From Larix kaempferi (lineage: Eukaryota > Streptophyta > Pinopsida > Pinales > Pinaceae), in contig BSBM01000370.1 of assembly GCA_027924585.1 (NCBI GenBank), forward strand, positions 29,409,501 through 29,473,500: DNA of 64,000 nucleotides, read 5' to 3'. Positions 1 to 11,861 of this stretch are shown piece after piece. Position numbers and translations under genes: made by a program. How positions within the stretch are numbered: the stretch's first letter is position 1; every line of letters starts with the position of its first letter. The notes under the pieces were generated by a model. It was not told where the DNA came from. It did not search any database and worked only from the letters and a program-made list of their open reading frames with translations.

Positions 1-450
1 AATACTAAAATGAACAAAACCCCTTCTTATTTGTTAACATTGGGCTGTCAAACATGAACAAATGTGTATCAATGTTAACCTATCCCTTTTTTCTTGGTCA
101 ACTCTATATCAGTTAGTGATTTGCACATGTCTGGAAGTATTTATTCTGAACCAAAATTATGATTTATTTATTAAATATTAATCTAATATTACATACTGGG
201 CTGCAAGCCCCATAGATACAGTCTTCTGTGTGGCAGAATTCGACTGCAAAACCCCAAAACCATCCCTAATCCATTACCATTGTAAATAAATGCAACCATT
301 GTATATCTATTTACTCACATTCTTATAATATCTTGGCTATTTTTAGCTTACATTTTGTAATCTCTTCTTCTCTCTCACTCTATAAAGATAGAAGGGCTCA
401 TTGCTATAGTACAGAGTTAGCAAGTGCTTGCCTTCAGCCAATTGAGTCTG
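1..450. other. Intron DNA, nothing recognised
   Basis: AT-rich sequence upstream of the LINE insertion. No exon, RNA gene or repeat with a partner in the window was seen. It probably belongs to the intron that precedes the exon at 4862; the earlier exons of that gene must lie before the window. Confidence 0.4.
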
Positions 451-1054
451 GTTAGCTGTGTGTTTTTTTTCCTTGGAAAAAAGTTGTAATTTCATGATCA
501 GAAATAAAATTACATTGAATATATGCCTGTAGACATTCCTTACATGATGCAACCCATCTTGAATCCAACAACATACTTCAACCATACTTCATGAAAATAA
601 GCATAAACATTCCTTTCCAGCCTATCTAAGGCTTTTGCAATATAACTTCCTGAAAGTGTTCTTCAAAACAAAAGAAAACCCCCAGCTTCTGAGATATTAC
701 ATGATCTCGTATTTGAGCCTTTTCATCTTCAAAAACTGAGCAACAGAAAAGATTAACACTTCAAAACATATTAAATACAATAGTTGCACGAACTTCATTT
801 GAGAAATATCCCAAGAGAGAGTTTGCATCAATCTTAATATTAATGTTATCACAGGAAGGGACCTGGGTCATTATCTGCTAGAACACTGTCTTGACCGTCC
901 CATAAATGCCAATGCCCCGGACCCATTTGCAAACACAGCTTTGAAAGTGAGTCTGCCTGTTCATTTCTTTCTCTAAATATATGCATGAAAGGACTTTGTG
1001 TATTCGATCCTTCAACAGCTGAATTTCTTCAAAGATTGGGCGAAGCATAAAGTT

Positions 1055-1531
1055 TCAAACAGAGCAAACCCCTTTTAAATAATTGATTGCCAACAAGGAA
1101 TCCCCTGTTACCTGAAGTTTCTGAACTCTCCTCTTGACTGCTAGAGACAAAACCAACTTTAGAGCCAAGAGTTCTATTCTGTTGTTTGAGCTATCACCCG
1201 TACCTGCTATAAACTTAATTAAATGTGTCTCCTGCAAAAATAACACTCTACCGGCTTCCCCTCTTGGAGGATCACCTTGGGAGGCTCCATCAAAATAACC
1301 CCAAGCTCCTGTTTTATCAATAACCTCAGGATATATCAACCTTCGAGCTGGAATGACTTTACCTTGATTGACACTTTTGAAAATAGATAAACCCTGCACA
1401 GCACAGACCTGTGAGAGAATAAGTTTGTCTTTGAAAACGCTTGCGTTGCTCGACAGCCACAAGCCCCAGGAAATGATAACCGGCAGAGCTCTAAAATCTT
1501 TTGAGGCTGCCCCATCCAAGAGCTCAGACAC
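1055..1531 (-). pseudogene. LINE RNase H domain (acquired type)
   Basis: A 158-residue open frame. The visible RNase H catalytic set is Asp in GYFDGAS, Glu in the SSNNRIELLAL helix, and Asp in VTGDSLLAI. The NN.xE.xAL pattern resembles the archaeal-type RNase H domain known to have been gained by plant L1 elements. It is the best preserved part of the LINE at 465-3633 and is the C-terminal domain of ORF2. RNase H would remove RNA from the cDNA hybrid. The upstream RT is defective, so this is a relic. Confidence 0.8.
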
Positions 1532-1585
1532 CTTTCAACTGAAGCCCCTTGCCACAGATTCCCTTGGTCAATAACTGTAGCATCG

Positions 1586-2480
1586 TCATCTTACAGCAAT
1601 GCTGTATAAGAGCACTGATTGAAAACATGGGATGACACATGAAGCCACATGAAGATTCTTTATTTCATGGGACACTTTAGCTTCAATATATTTTTCCCTC
1701 CACCAAGGCCTTTCCTGCTCAAAGTTACCCCCCATCAATACTTTGTAGCCCAGTCTTGGTGAGTACCTCCCTCCTACCAAATTCCTACACCACTGAAGCT
1801 TGTCAGCTTGCTCCTTTATACATACATGACTGGACCTTAGCACTGACATATATCTCTCCCATACCAATGTTTCCTCTCCTACGAAACCAAATCTATCCCC
1901 CTATACCCATCCTTGACTCCATATAGTTGTATGTCCAGTGTCTGCGATCTGACTTAAGGTGTGGATGCCTTGGCCTCTAAGAATCTTGATCAGGCCTTCT
2001 GGCAATCTAAAGTGGCCACCACATCCAACCCAAGGATCTTCTCTGATTTTCACCCTCGTTCCTTAAACCACTCTCCAAACAAGGCAGTCCCATATCAAAG
2101 GAAAGGCTTGTGGTACAGCGTTCCAAACCACTGGGCATTTTTGAATGACTTGACCGGGGATCGGATCCAATCCTCCACAGAGGGAGGAGCAATATATTTC
2201 TGTCTAACCAGTTCACACCACAAGCCCTTCCCTTCTATGAGTCTCCAATTACCAATACTCTTCGCAGCTAGAGCTGTTGTGAAAGCATGGACATTCTTGA
2301 TCCCCCAACCTCCCAGCTCCCTTGGCAGAGCTTTGTTTTTCCACGAAGTCCATGGAAATGCCTTCTTTTCCTTATTTCCTTCCCATAAAAAACAAAAACT
2401 AAACTGTCTAATCTTAGCAAGGATTCCCTTGGGTACAATGGCCAGGTTGACCCAGTACAGCGGAATGGCCTCAAGAACTG
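1586..2480 (-). pseudogene. LINE ORF2 linker and zinc-finger region, frame-broken
   Basis: Minus-strand sequence between RT and RNase H. Fragments in different frames resemble the conserved part of plant LINE ORF2: a long Trp-rich linker at about 1990-2480, then the GYKVLMG...WW..KYIEAKVSHEIKNL block at 1650-1760, which matches the region before the zf-RVT motif. Several stop codons and frame shifts are present. The open frame on the opposite strand here (1961-2587) has no recognisable content and is taken to be spurious. Confidence 0.6.
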
Positions 2481-2496
2481 CTTTTACCAGTGCGAG

Positions 2497-3500
2497 TCAC
2501 CCTTCCCTTGATAGCCATTTATTACACCAGCATGATAGATGCTTTTCTACCTTTTCTATCATCCATCCCCAATCATTATTGGAGTAGTTGTTTGGTTTAA
2601 TGTAGAATCCCAAATATTTGATTGCTGTCTGCAAATCCACTTGAGTATAAGAAAACAGCTGGGAAACATAAATCTGCATCTTCCTCTGAATTTTGAAATC
2701 CCCATAAAGGACACTGTCGACTTCTCCATATCTCTTGCATTTACAGTAGGGCTCCAAAATCTCTTTTAACTTTCTAGCCTCACACAATGAGCCATCACAG
2801 AAAAGGAGGATATTGTCCACAAAGAGCAAATGACAAATAGATAAGGTTCTGCTCCTTCTTACACCTTTAAACCTGTTCTTTTTCCCTCCAATAAGGCTCG
2901 GCTAAACCCTTCTGCCACTAACATAAACAACAATGGAGAAAACGGGCATCCCTGTTGAAGGCCTCTTCCTGTCCAGAAAAATTCAGAACAAGATCCATTT
3001 ACCAAAATGGCAAATGAAACCAATGTAGTACACAATATCCAAATGACACCTTCCAGCCTAAACCTGATATGAAACGTTAGCAAATGGAGATATAGTCAGC
3101 TGACCCGGTCACATGCACATGCCTTGGAGAGATCCACCTTTATAACCATCTCTGGCATTTTTCATGTTTTAATTGAATGGATAACTTCCTGGGCAACCCC
3201 CACCTCTTCATGGATCTGTCTTCCTGCCAAAAACCAAATTGCTAGTGCAGAATAGACCTTCACAGAAGTGCTTTTACCCTCCGTGCTATGACCTTAGCAA
3301 TTATTTTATAAATACAAGTACACAGTGATATTGGCCTGAACTCATCAAAGCTCCTTGGATTGTCTTTTTGGGGTATCAAGGGAATGAAAGTGGAATTGAA
3401 AGCAGCTAGGCATTTTCCAGCAAGCCTGGACTCCTCTATTACCTCTTGGTGATCTCTTCTATCATTGAGTTGTGGCCATTCAAACTACTTCAGCAATAGT
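2497..3500 (-). pseudogene. LINE reverse transcriptase, frame-broken
   Basis: On the minus strand the classic order of L1-type RT motifs can be followed through several frames: a LIPKK-like segment near 3370, a KVDLSKA...DRVSWLYL block near 3110-3160, GLQQGCPFSPLLF at about 2930-2970, and HLLFVDNILLF at about 2810-2835. The last is the FADD-type catalytic box with the second Asp replaced by Asn, so this copy could not polymerise even if the frames were repaired. Downstream is the conserved KYLGFY...W...KWLS region (2500-2650). This is clearly ORF2 of a plant L1-type LINE. It is a dead copy. Confidence 0.85.
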
Positions 3501-3647
3501 TGCCCCAGAATCTTCCTTTACCCTGAGAAAATAATCTACCCCTGCCTTTGAGATATCAGCAAAACTATTGATTGGATTACCTGTCTGATCCTGTATACTC
3601 CAGATGGTATTGGAGCACTTCCTTTGATTGGTAGTTAGCTGTGTGTT

Positions 3648-4861
3648 ATATCAGTTGCTGCTTGAATATTCCTTCGTTCATATAAATGATAAGAATTTGT
3701 TTTTCGCTAAGAGTTATAGCATGCTGTTTTATTCCCAGAATTCATCTGTATTAGATTGAGCTGTTTGTTAGTTGTTTCTAATCAAGCACATGATATGCTG
3801 TGTCTTTACATTTGAACAGTAAATCGTAAATTCTATAGTGCAGATCCAGCAGTTTTGACAGGTGTTTAACTATCTGTTTAGTTGTGCTGTAGGATTTATG
3901 TGTTAAAAATTGACAAGTTTGAACCTACATGTTTCAAGTGAACCATTCACTCATCATCATTTGCACCCTGATGATGTGTGAATGGTTCACTGGAAACATG
4001 TTGGTTTCAAAATCTTCTACGTATTTAAAAATTCAAAAACATTCATTAATTAATATAAGTTAAACTGTGAAAGACTCCATTCTAAACACTTGGAATACTA
4101 AAAATGATATGCAAATACTCAAAATTTAATTATAAAATTAGAGAATTCCATTCTGTAACAAATCCATCATTTAAACATTGAGATAGGCCCACGCAATTAG
4201 GTAAATAAAGTTGTACATAGCTTACTGACACTAGTTTATAAGCCAGAACCCAGAAAGGCTAAGGGCAATATTCTAAAAACTAATAGCAGATAATTTACAT
4301 ATATGTAGTATGTACTACAAATTTTGTCTTAAATATTCCTCTTCTGCTCACATTTTCCATTCTTATAGATATCTAACTTCTCAGATTTGATCTGTCAGTT
4401 TTCAATATATTATCGAAAAGAACCACTGGCATGTTTTGATTGAACGTGACCATATTTTAGCATTTTGATGGATTGTGATCAATCTTGATCTGATTCGATG
4501 CAAGTTCAATGAAACTTGAAATTTAACAGAATTTGACTGATTATTGACCCATTTTGGCTGAGTTATGCAAAATCAACTTCCTTTGATACTTGACCAACTC
4601 ATGGAGCTCAACTTCCCCTGTCACCAGGTGCCTCAAACTGTAGAATTCATAGAATTCAGTGGCAGTTCCATTTCATATTGCTTCTGCAATCTCCCTAAGT
4701 TATTTGGCAAAATTAAGATGTTTTTGCTTGGCCTGGTGCTATGGGTTATGCATTACTAATTTTTCTTTGAACATCTGAAAGTTGAGGCTAGTTTGCTATT
4801 TATTTTCCTAGTAGTCTAGCTGTAGTCAATCAGATAAACAAGGTCTTATTTCATTGTGCAG
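3648..4861 (+). other. Intron remainder before the 4862 exon
   Basis: Sequence from the LINE target site to the splice acceptor (AG at 4860-4861). It is AT-rich and contains one long hairpin (3917-4010). No further exon with a WD40 signature was found. Confidence 0.5.
3917..4010. repeat. Long imperfect hairpin, MITE-like
   Basis: Two arms of about 33 bases (3927-3958 and 3971-4001) are inverted copies with few mismatches, separated by a loop of about 12 bases. Weaker pairing continues outward to 3917 and 4010. The shape suits a short foldback element. No target duplication was identified. Confidence 0.6.
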
Positions 4862-4917
4862 GATTGGACCGCTATTTGCGCATATGGAATACAAAGACAA
4901 GGGAACTACTTGCAGCG
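4862..4917 (+). CDS. WDR74: WDR74-like exon A (WD repeat)
   Basis: The acceptor AG is at 4860-4861 and the donor GTATGT starts at 4918. The exon is 56 nt, entering in phase 1 and leaving in phase 0. It encodes the DRYLRIWNTKTRELLAA strand of a WD repeat; the Gly before it is split across the upstream intron. Confidence 0.8.
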
Positions 4918-7900
4918 GTATGTGCTTCATCATTATTTCATTGAGTAAATGCAATGGTTTTTCTTTTTCTGTTTGGTTTGTAAAGCTGGCTTTACTGGTC
5001 TGGCACATACAAGAATATTTTTATATAAGGGTGAAGATGACATCCATAAACATCATACATCATTTGTGAAATGTGTAAGTTCCTCGTATGCTTATCAATC
5101 TAATTTTGTCGTTACTGTTTAAGTGTCCTTTAGACTCCTCGAAGACTCTTCGACTTCTTCTTTAATAATTATTTACATGGAACTAAACCTCATGGATTGA
5201 GTTCCCAACATGGCGAAACCCATGCCAAGATTCTCCACATTCTTGGATGGCATCCCTAGTAAACCCGTTAGCGTAGACTAATGTGCCAAACCTAGGGGGA
5301 ATTTGAACTGGGCACCTGCTTGCATGTAACTAGCCAAATGCTCAGCAACATTGGTGACAACCAGTTGGGCTATCTACAATTTTTAATTTAAGCACATGGT
5401 TCAGTGCAATTTCCCATCCCACTAGAAATGGATGTTAAATGGGATTGCAAGGGACTTGTATATGTACATGCAATCTTCCAAAAGGATCTTCTGTCTGCAA
5501 TTCACTGCTTTGGTTGACTGTTGGCCATTCTTCTTAACTGCTGCTTATACTAGAAAACTTAATTGCATGTTTTTGCAGATTGCCGTATATGATACATTTG
5601 ATTTACATTCAGCAGATTCACATAAGTTATGCATTACTTTAGACAACCTTTGAAGCATATGCCACATAAAACCTAATGCAGATCACCCACTTTAAGCATG
5701 GACCTACTAGCAACTTGATTACTTTTCATGCATGGAACAACATATGATTGATCCCATGGAATATTTGTACCATGAGGACAAACACAACACTCTGAATAGT
5801 TTGCTTTGATCTAATCTTTTTTGGTCATTGAAGAGGCCTTTGAAATAAATTCCTACTGAGTTTGATTTGTTATGTAGTTCTTTGCTTTCAGTTCATTTTA
5901 TCATCTGATCTGAACTTCTTCTCAGTGCAACTCTAAATTAGATAAGTGAACTAAAAAAATTGCAAAGAGTTAAGAATCCCCTACATTTTAATTTTGTTCA
6001 AACCAAAGTCACATGAGTTGGACTTGATGATGACTTGCTAAAACTTAAATGGAGGATCATCTCAGTGACTTGGCAAAACTTGGAACCCAACCTGTTAGTA
6101 GCTTGGCATATTAAAATATCAGGGAACATATACTCAGAAATTCAGAGCAAAACTTGGAAAACTTATTGACCAAAACGGAATCTGACCAATTGTTGACATG
6201 ACTTTTGAGTTGGCTCACCAGCTTGGAGAATGGGGTCAGCTTAGGAGTACTCACAAAGTTATAAAGAGTCCTGTTTCTATGGTTTAAAACTTTAAACTAC
6301 TAACTATATCTAGGAGAAGGTCTTCTAAAAATTTTAACATTGATTTTCTGCATTAGGTGTTTAGTATATGATAAATCCCCATCCTCAATTTGCTTGTAAT
6401 TTATGAATATGATTATGCATGCTCTGTTGCTGTATCTCCTGTCTTGCAGGTATTTCTTAAGCAACAACTCACAAGTGTCATTATTGACAGCAATTTTGTA
6501 GCAGCAACACCTACTGCTGCCGGAGGTTAGTTTCCTGATGCAATGATTTAATAGCTGATCTGTAAATAATAAAATATGCTCATTAAATTGATGCCAAAGA
6601 TTTGTAGTGAGCTCATTGTTGTGAACTGCTTGTGGTTGCCATAAAGCATTTTTTATTATAGTAGGAACATTTATTTTTTTCACATGAAATAGTTTCACCT
6701 GTCTGCTTTCCATCAAAAGAAGATTCAGAGTTTGGTAGTCTTGACCAGAGTAGTCATTAATAGAAATGTGGTAACTTACATTAAAATTAGATAGGGTGCT
6801 TTAAGAAGAATTAGGCAGTTATCTTCACCTTTGAAAAAACCAAAAACATGCCTCTTATATCATATGTGAGGACCAGTGTTACACTCATCGGCGATATATC
6901 ATGGACAAGTTGATATATTGCGAGTTAAACACCGCACTGATATTATTGCCACAATTTACTGCGTAATTTCATCTTTAAAAATTTATTGCAATAAATTCAA
7001 ATTTTTGCAATAATTTCAATAAACATCGTGAATTAATGGAAATTATCTCCCTGTTCATGTTAATTTCACCTTATAAATCGTGTTTTTGCAAAATTGAGAT
7101 AGGGGATTGAGCTTTGAGGATACTGTAAGTTGTAATCATTTTCCATCGAGCAAACAAGGGGAAATCTCATTGTCATCTGAGCAGTTTTTGTTTTGATGTG
7201 ATTTTATATCATCCTGTCAGGACTTATGACTTAGGACAGACATCATATTTCTGTATTGATGTGTGATGTAGCACTTGACATCTTATATATCTATTTTACT
7301 TTCATATTTATGTAGCAATGTGTTTTTTTGATGTTGCTGCTGCTTTAGATGTTTAAAAAATTGAAAAAAATGAATATTTTTGGAGATTTTCCCGACATCG
7401 CTGATAAGTTATATTCTGGACCCTCAGCGATAAATTTGCTGAGAAGATAAATGTAACATTGGTAAGGATATCCCCAGTCTATGTCATCAGGTTCGTACTG
7501 TTAATAGTCATTATCTGGATTGTAAGTTTTAACACTTGAGGCCTTTTTTACATCTCTGGACATGTTTCCTTAACCAAAACAGCAATCTGGGCCCTGGGGT
7601 CTTTGGCAGGATATCCACATCATTAGTGTCTTACTCCTCTGACAACAGCCTGTTACAGTGTAGGAATACCAACGAGTGAGAATGGAACTCAAGACCTTAC
7701 AGAACTGCTAGATTCTTGTTGTAGAAGATTGAGAACAAGCAACATAAAGTTTAATTTTATTAATGTGTTGTGTACACCAGTGCAATATCTGTGAATGGCG
7801 GAAGGCTATATGTTATTATGTACCTCTGTTATCTGAATTTCCCCCCTAGGGAGATATTTTGGTAAGGCTCATGGAAGCCCCTGTTAAAACTCTCTAGGCA

Positions 7901-9796
7901 TTTACTGAAATTGGAAACCTCTGTGAGATGTTTTCATCAGTGTTATCAGACTCGCTGAGTATGGCGAGTCTGCACGAGTCTGCTGCTGCGAAACGAGTTC
8001 TCGGCAAAGACTCGCCTAGCAAACTCGCCACTCGCCAGACTTGGTCAAACTTGCCAGAGGTGGTAATATTGAATTCTTCAAGTAAAAGTGGTATTCTCTT
8101 TATCTTTTATTTTCTATCCTTTTACTTAAATTTTTAACATTACCATTAATTGTTTCAGGATTTTTGAGAGTGGTTCCAACCTCATTGGACTTCGTATGCA
8201 AAAAGTAGAATTTTAGATCCCATTCAGAATTCAACAGACTTAACAGTGTTCAGGATTTCAGGATCGCAACATTTCCACTGGATTCTATCATATATGACGG
8301 TAGGGAATTAACATTTAGTCAAGTGCATCAACCCCTCTATGTACCTTGATGTTGGTGGTGCTGATTGTTTAACTCCTTAATCATGACCTTAGTAAAAATG
8401 TACCCTTCACTCAAGCAAAATTACTTATTAGGCATGCAAAGCTTTTTCTACCTTTTTTTAATGCTTGGATTAGGAGGTTTCATCAAAATTGTAGGGTGTC
8501 AACTAATGTCCTTGGAGGATCAACTTTGAGATTCGAGATAGAGGCACGGGCTAGAGCCTAGAGGTGGGGGGCACAGCGTGCTATTGACAAATAGGATCCC
8601 AATATAGACAGTGATTTTGATGATATGTAGTTATTTGTTGTAGCATGAAGTTTTGAAGTTTTTGGATTCTAGAGGTGATTTATAACCTCTTTGTTTATGC
8701 ATTTTGGGTTAGATATGTATTGCACTTGATGCAATTTCAGTTTATGCACCACTACTTTTTGTAGGAATCTCCTGCTAATGATTTCAGTTGGCTTGATGAC
8801 GAGACTGAGGATTCCTCTAGTGTTTCCATTTTCTGAAATGGAAACACCCAATATACCTACATCACAATTGTTGCTTCGGTCTAGCGATGTTGGCACTGGC
8901 TCCTCTAGTCCCTATTCTAAGCATTCTACTTCTCGTAGTCATGCATGAGACTTGAGATTGGACTTGAAGACATTGTCTATTTTGATTTTCGGCTTATGTT
9001 TTGAGTTATGTAGTTGAACTTGGTACTATTTGTGAATTTGTTCAAGGAATCATCTTTCAGTTCACTATTTTGCATATAAATCTGGAGTGTCAAATGTGGT
9101 ATTATCATTGTTTTGAGATGAATCAATGAATTTATGCATAGAATGTGGTTTTATAACTAATATGGATTAGAAATGTCATCAGTATATTTTTTGTGCACAA
9201 AATTTACTATGTTTTGAGTTTTTTCTTCTTCTATTTGCCGAGTCTTATCCAAGTCGCCGAGTCGGCGGAGTCCCAAGCCAGCCGAGTATTTGCTGAGTCT
9301 GAGTGTGCCAATATTAGGTGAACCCACTACTGTGTCCTTTGTTGATTATACATCGATATACATGTATGAAGCATCATCGTCAAATGTTTGATTGTATAAG
9401 AGGCTCATTGAAGGGATAAAACTGGAAACAATCTTTCAAGTAATTCTGAGTTAGTGTTTGTTAAAGACAAAAATGATAATTGATGGCATTGATATTGATG
9501 TGAATGTCTATATTGGAGCATATTATGTCCATGTATTCAGTTTGTATGATGGATACTTAATAGTGATGTCTAGACTATATTGATTAATAGGTGACTTCTT
9601 TCTGTTCCATGCAGATGCAATTGATGTAAACCCAGAAAAAGGTGAGAACGAGGTAAATTATGTGGATCAAGTGGAAATTAATGAACTGTCTGCTGGATCG
9701 AAAAGGAAATCATCTAAAAAGGATGGCAAGAAGCAGAGAGAGGAGGATGGAAAGAAGCCCAAAATAAAGAAAAAGAAAAGCAAAATTGACATATGA
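4862..9796 (+). CDS. WDR74: WDR74/NSA1-like WD40 ribosome-biogenesis protein, last three exons (5' part outside window)
   Basis: Joined exons 4862-4917, 6450-6525 and 9615-9796 give one open frame of 104 complete codons. It begins inside a WD repeat (GLDRYLRIWNTKTRELLAA), continues VFLKQQLTSVIIDS, and ends in a Lys-rich tail before TGA at 9794. This order (CGLDR-like WD repeat, [VK][FY]LK-x-x-L strand, basic tail) is the C-terminus of WDR74, yeast Nsa1, a nucleolar WD40 protein of 60S pre-ribosome maturation; plants have one such family. All splice sites are GT-AG and the phases agree (1, 0, 1). The basic tail probably serves nuclear or nucleolar targeting. The introns are at least 4.86 kb, 1.53 kb and 3.09 kb and carry transposons. 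Identity rests on motif recall, not on a search. The coding exons show no damage, so the gene may be functional. Confidence 0.8.
4918..6449 (+). other. Intron, 1.53 kb
   Basis: GT-AG intron. It holds AT-rich sequence and, at about 5160-5350, a block with a GTTCAAATTCCC-like box on the minus strand, which could be a tRNA-derived SINE remnant (weak). The minus-strand open frame at 6300-6716 overlaps the next exon and has no recognisable content. Confidence 0.6.
6450..6525 (+). CDS. WDR74: WDR74-like exon B
   Basis: The acceptor TTGCAG ends at 6449 and the donor GTTAGT starts at 6526. The exon is 76 nt, phase 0 in and phase 1 out. It encodes VFLKQQLTSVIIDSNFVA and a short Ala/Thr-rich linker. 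This matches the last beta strand of the WDR74 propeller. Confidence 0.8.
6874..7461. mobile_element. hAT-like non-autonomous element, 588 bp
   Basis: The ends are near-inverted: CAGTGTTACACTCATC at the left, and GATAAATGTAACATTG at the right. Flanking 8-mers are GTGAGGAC (6866-6873) and GTAAGGAT (7462-7469), 6 of 8 identical with both differences transitions. Eight-base duplications and CAGTG-type ends are typical of hAT transposons. No coding sequence is visible. It lies in the last intron of the WD40 gene. Confidence 0.6.
7938..9316. mobile_element. hAT-like element with degraded transposase remnant
   Basis: The left end CAGTGTTATCAGACTC and the reverse complement of the right end (TAATATTGGCA...GACTC) align with mostly transition differences. 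Both ends are followed by GC-rich ACTCG/GGCGAG subterminal repeats. At about 8560-8630 a plus-strand frame reads RWGAQRAID-x-x-DPNIDSDFDDM, similar in style to the acidic C-terminal tail of plant hAT transposases, with internal stops. No convincing 8-bp duplication was found, so the exact ends are approximate. Confidence 0.5.
9615..9796 (+). CDS. WDR74: WDR74-like terminal exon (basic tail)
   Basis: The acceptor CATGCAG ends at 9614. The exon enters in phase 1 and stays open for 60 codons to TGA at 9794-9796. The peptide is first acidic (VNPEKGENEVNYVDQVE), then strongly basic with SKRKSSKKDGKK and KKPKIKKKKSK runs. This is the expected disordered, lysine-rich C-terminus of WDR74-type proteins. 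Sequence after 9796 would be 3' UTR; the poly(A) site was not placed. Confidence 0.75.
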
Positions 9797-10925
9797 GTTT
9801 GTTTTCATGTTCAGGTACGTTTAGTCGGTTCTGGAGCTATGATACTGGAAACAGGAAATAGATTAAGAATTGGGGCTAGAGGGTTTCGGGGGATAGGAAA
9901 CGTGAAACCACTCCTTCCCAGCATAGATTATGCATATAAAATTAACTAGTAATGTGCTAATGTAAACTCAAAATGGCAATGGGATGAGGAACAGGAATAG
10001 AACTTCTGATAGCATAGTTTGGAGTATGTGGCCAAACGCAAAATTCTTGTTACGGATAAATTCATTTTCTTTAAAATGTACGAGGCAAGAGACAAATATC
10101 AGGATGTCAGAGTGATCTCGGATATCATTTTTTATGTATGCTGTCGACCCAGCTTTTCTCACATATGTTCGTCCCTATTTTTGGCCCAAACATTCCAGCT
10201 TGTATATGGCAAGAGAAGATTGGGTAGATGGATGGCATAAGGCAGAGTGAAATCTATAACCTAATTCTTTTTATAAATACATTTCTTTTTTCGATTTTGG
10301 CATATTCTAAAAGATCCTTTGATATGAAATGAACAAGAGCCTGCTTTAGAATGACGATCTTTTACCGAAAGATAGATTCAAATGATAAAACGAAGTGCAC
10401 AATCTTTCAGTTGTTTTGGGATTCCTGGATAGGTATGTCTGGTCCCACATAAAAATATATTAATTTGGTCTATATCCCTATTTGGCCGATGACTATATTT
10501 TGCAAATTTAACCAAACTTTCCTTTTATGTGTTGATTAAAAAGTATTTTTGCAACGTATTGTTTTTGAATTAGCAACCATTGCATTTGATTTTGTTGTGT
10601 AAGCTTCTGCTGTCAATTATTCTTGTCGCGAGGTTTCTTGTGGTTTATAACTGCGTGGGATATTTTGGTGCAGCTGTCGTTTGGAGGTTTTCAATAAAAA
10701 CCCATTTTCAGAGCTGAGAGATGTGATAAGGTTATTAATATGCTTGAGAATTTAATCACGAAAAAATACGGCGAATATTTTATATAGTAGTCTAAATATT
10801 CTACGTTTTTTACTTTTTTCGAGTATATTTTCCGGTTTGTTTTGTTCTGACTCCGCTTGGAAATCTTCAAAAAAATCTGAGACATTTATTAATTGTGAAA
10901 ATTGCATAATATCAGTGCCATAGGT
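9797..10925. other. 3' flank of the WD40 gene, nothing else recognised
   Basis: 3' UTR followed by AT-rich intergenic sequence. A possible UTR acceptor (TTCAG at about 9809) exists, but nothing decides whether it is used. No gene was recognised. Confidence 0.4.
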
Positions 10926-11062
10926 GTATTTGAGGGTGCTGAATCCATTTATGCATTCAGAAACACAATCTAATTGCTTCCAAATTTGTATTTTACCAAA
11001 TTTTTACTGGATTCCGACCAAAAACCACCTGAAAGTCCAAAACGTAGAATAAATAGATTACT

Positions 11063-11105
<43 letters not shown>

Positions 11106-11303
11106 AGTCTAAATTTTTGTATTTAATCATGAAACAGCGAAGATTTTATATAGGAGTATTTGAGGGTGCTGAATCCATTTATGCATTAAAAAACACAATC
11201 CAATCGCTTCCAAATTTGTATTTTACCAAAAACAATTTACTGGATTCCGACCAAAAACCACCTGAAAGTCCAAAATGTAAAATAAATAAACTACTCCTTA
11301 TAT
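10926..11303. repeat. Tandem duplication (two ~147-bp copies) around a TA microsatellite
   Basis: Copies at 10926-11070 and 11156-11303 are about 90% alike by eye, both starting GTATTTGAGGGTGCTGAATC. They are separated by (TA)n at about 11068-11102 and a short stretch that itself resembles sequence at 10743-10790. A local duplication of about 230 bp. Confidence 0.85.
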
Positions 11304-11860
11304 CTCTGTCAAGCTCCATCAACACTTACGTGAAGGATATTACACATTTCAATATGTGAAAGATATCATGAGGTCAATGATATATTTGAATATTTAATCA
11401 TGTGAAGGTTGGTTAAAATCATATTGAACATTTGAATCACGTGAATGATTCCCAATGAAGTTGACATGGACGATTTGGACAATTGCCCTCCAAATTTCAC
11501 GAAGGATTAGACCATGATTCATATTCAAATTATTAGCCGTCTACTCAATGTCCAATGCTTCCCAAATAGCCTTTCTGAGATTGTTTTTTTTTTTAACAAT
11601 TACCTTCGCATTCTCAATGCAAATATGGTGCTTTGTATTGTGTGGATCGGCAGATTTTTCAATTTAATTATTTCATGTCAGCGAATGCCTCGTTTGTGTA
11701 ATGTAAGGCACCAAGAGCATGGAATCTCATAGATGCGCTAGGAGAGTGGGGGTCCTAGGGTTTTTAAAACATGTTCGAGGGGTTTTCGTTGTGCATATAT
11801 ACGAGTTGTTTTCACTGTGGTTTGTGTGATCTAAGAGTATTCTTGTTTCCAAGGACCGTG
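11304..11860. other. Intergenic, nothing recognised
   Basis: AT-rich sequence with a few short repeats of a CATGTGAAGG-like motif. No coding signal. Confidence 0.4.
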
Positions 11861-11861
11861 G

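Larger units (their letters stand above)
465..3633 (-). mobile_element. LINE (L1-type non-LTR retrotransposon), 5'-truncated, with target duplication
   Basis: The 14-bp direct repeat GTTAGCTGTGTGTT occurs at 451-464 and again at 3634-3647. The left copy runs straight into a T run (463-470), which is the poly(A) tail seen from the plus strand, so the LINE lies on the minus strand. Reading on minus: reverse transcriptase from about 3580 down to 2490, the linker and zinc-finger region to about 1590, RNase H to 1055, then roughly 590 bp of 3' UTR. The endonuclease domain is missing, as expected from 5' truncation. Frames are broken in several places. The element sits in an intron of the WD40 gene, antisense to it. 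Confidence 0.85.

Noticed and set aside
1961-2587. 208-codon plus-strand open frame
   Set aside because: It is antisense to clear LINE ORF2 sequence and has no recognisable domain; it is a shadow of the minus-strand gene.
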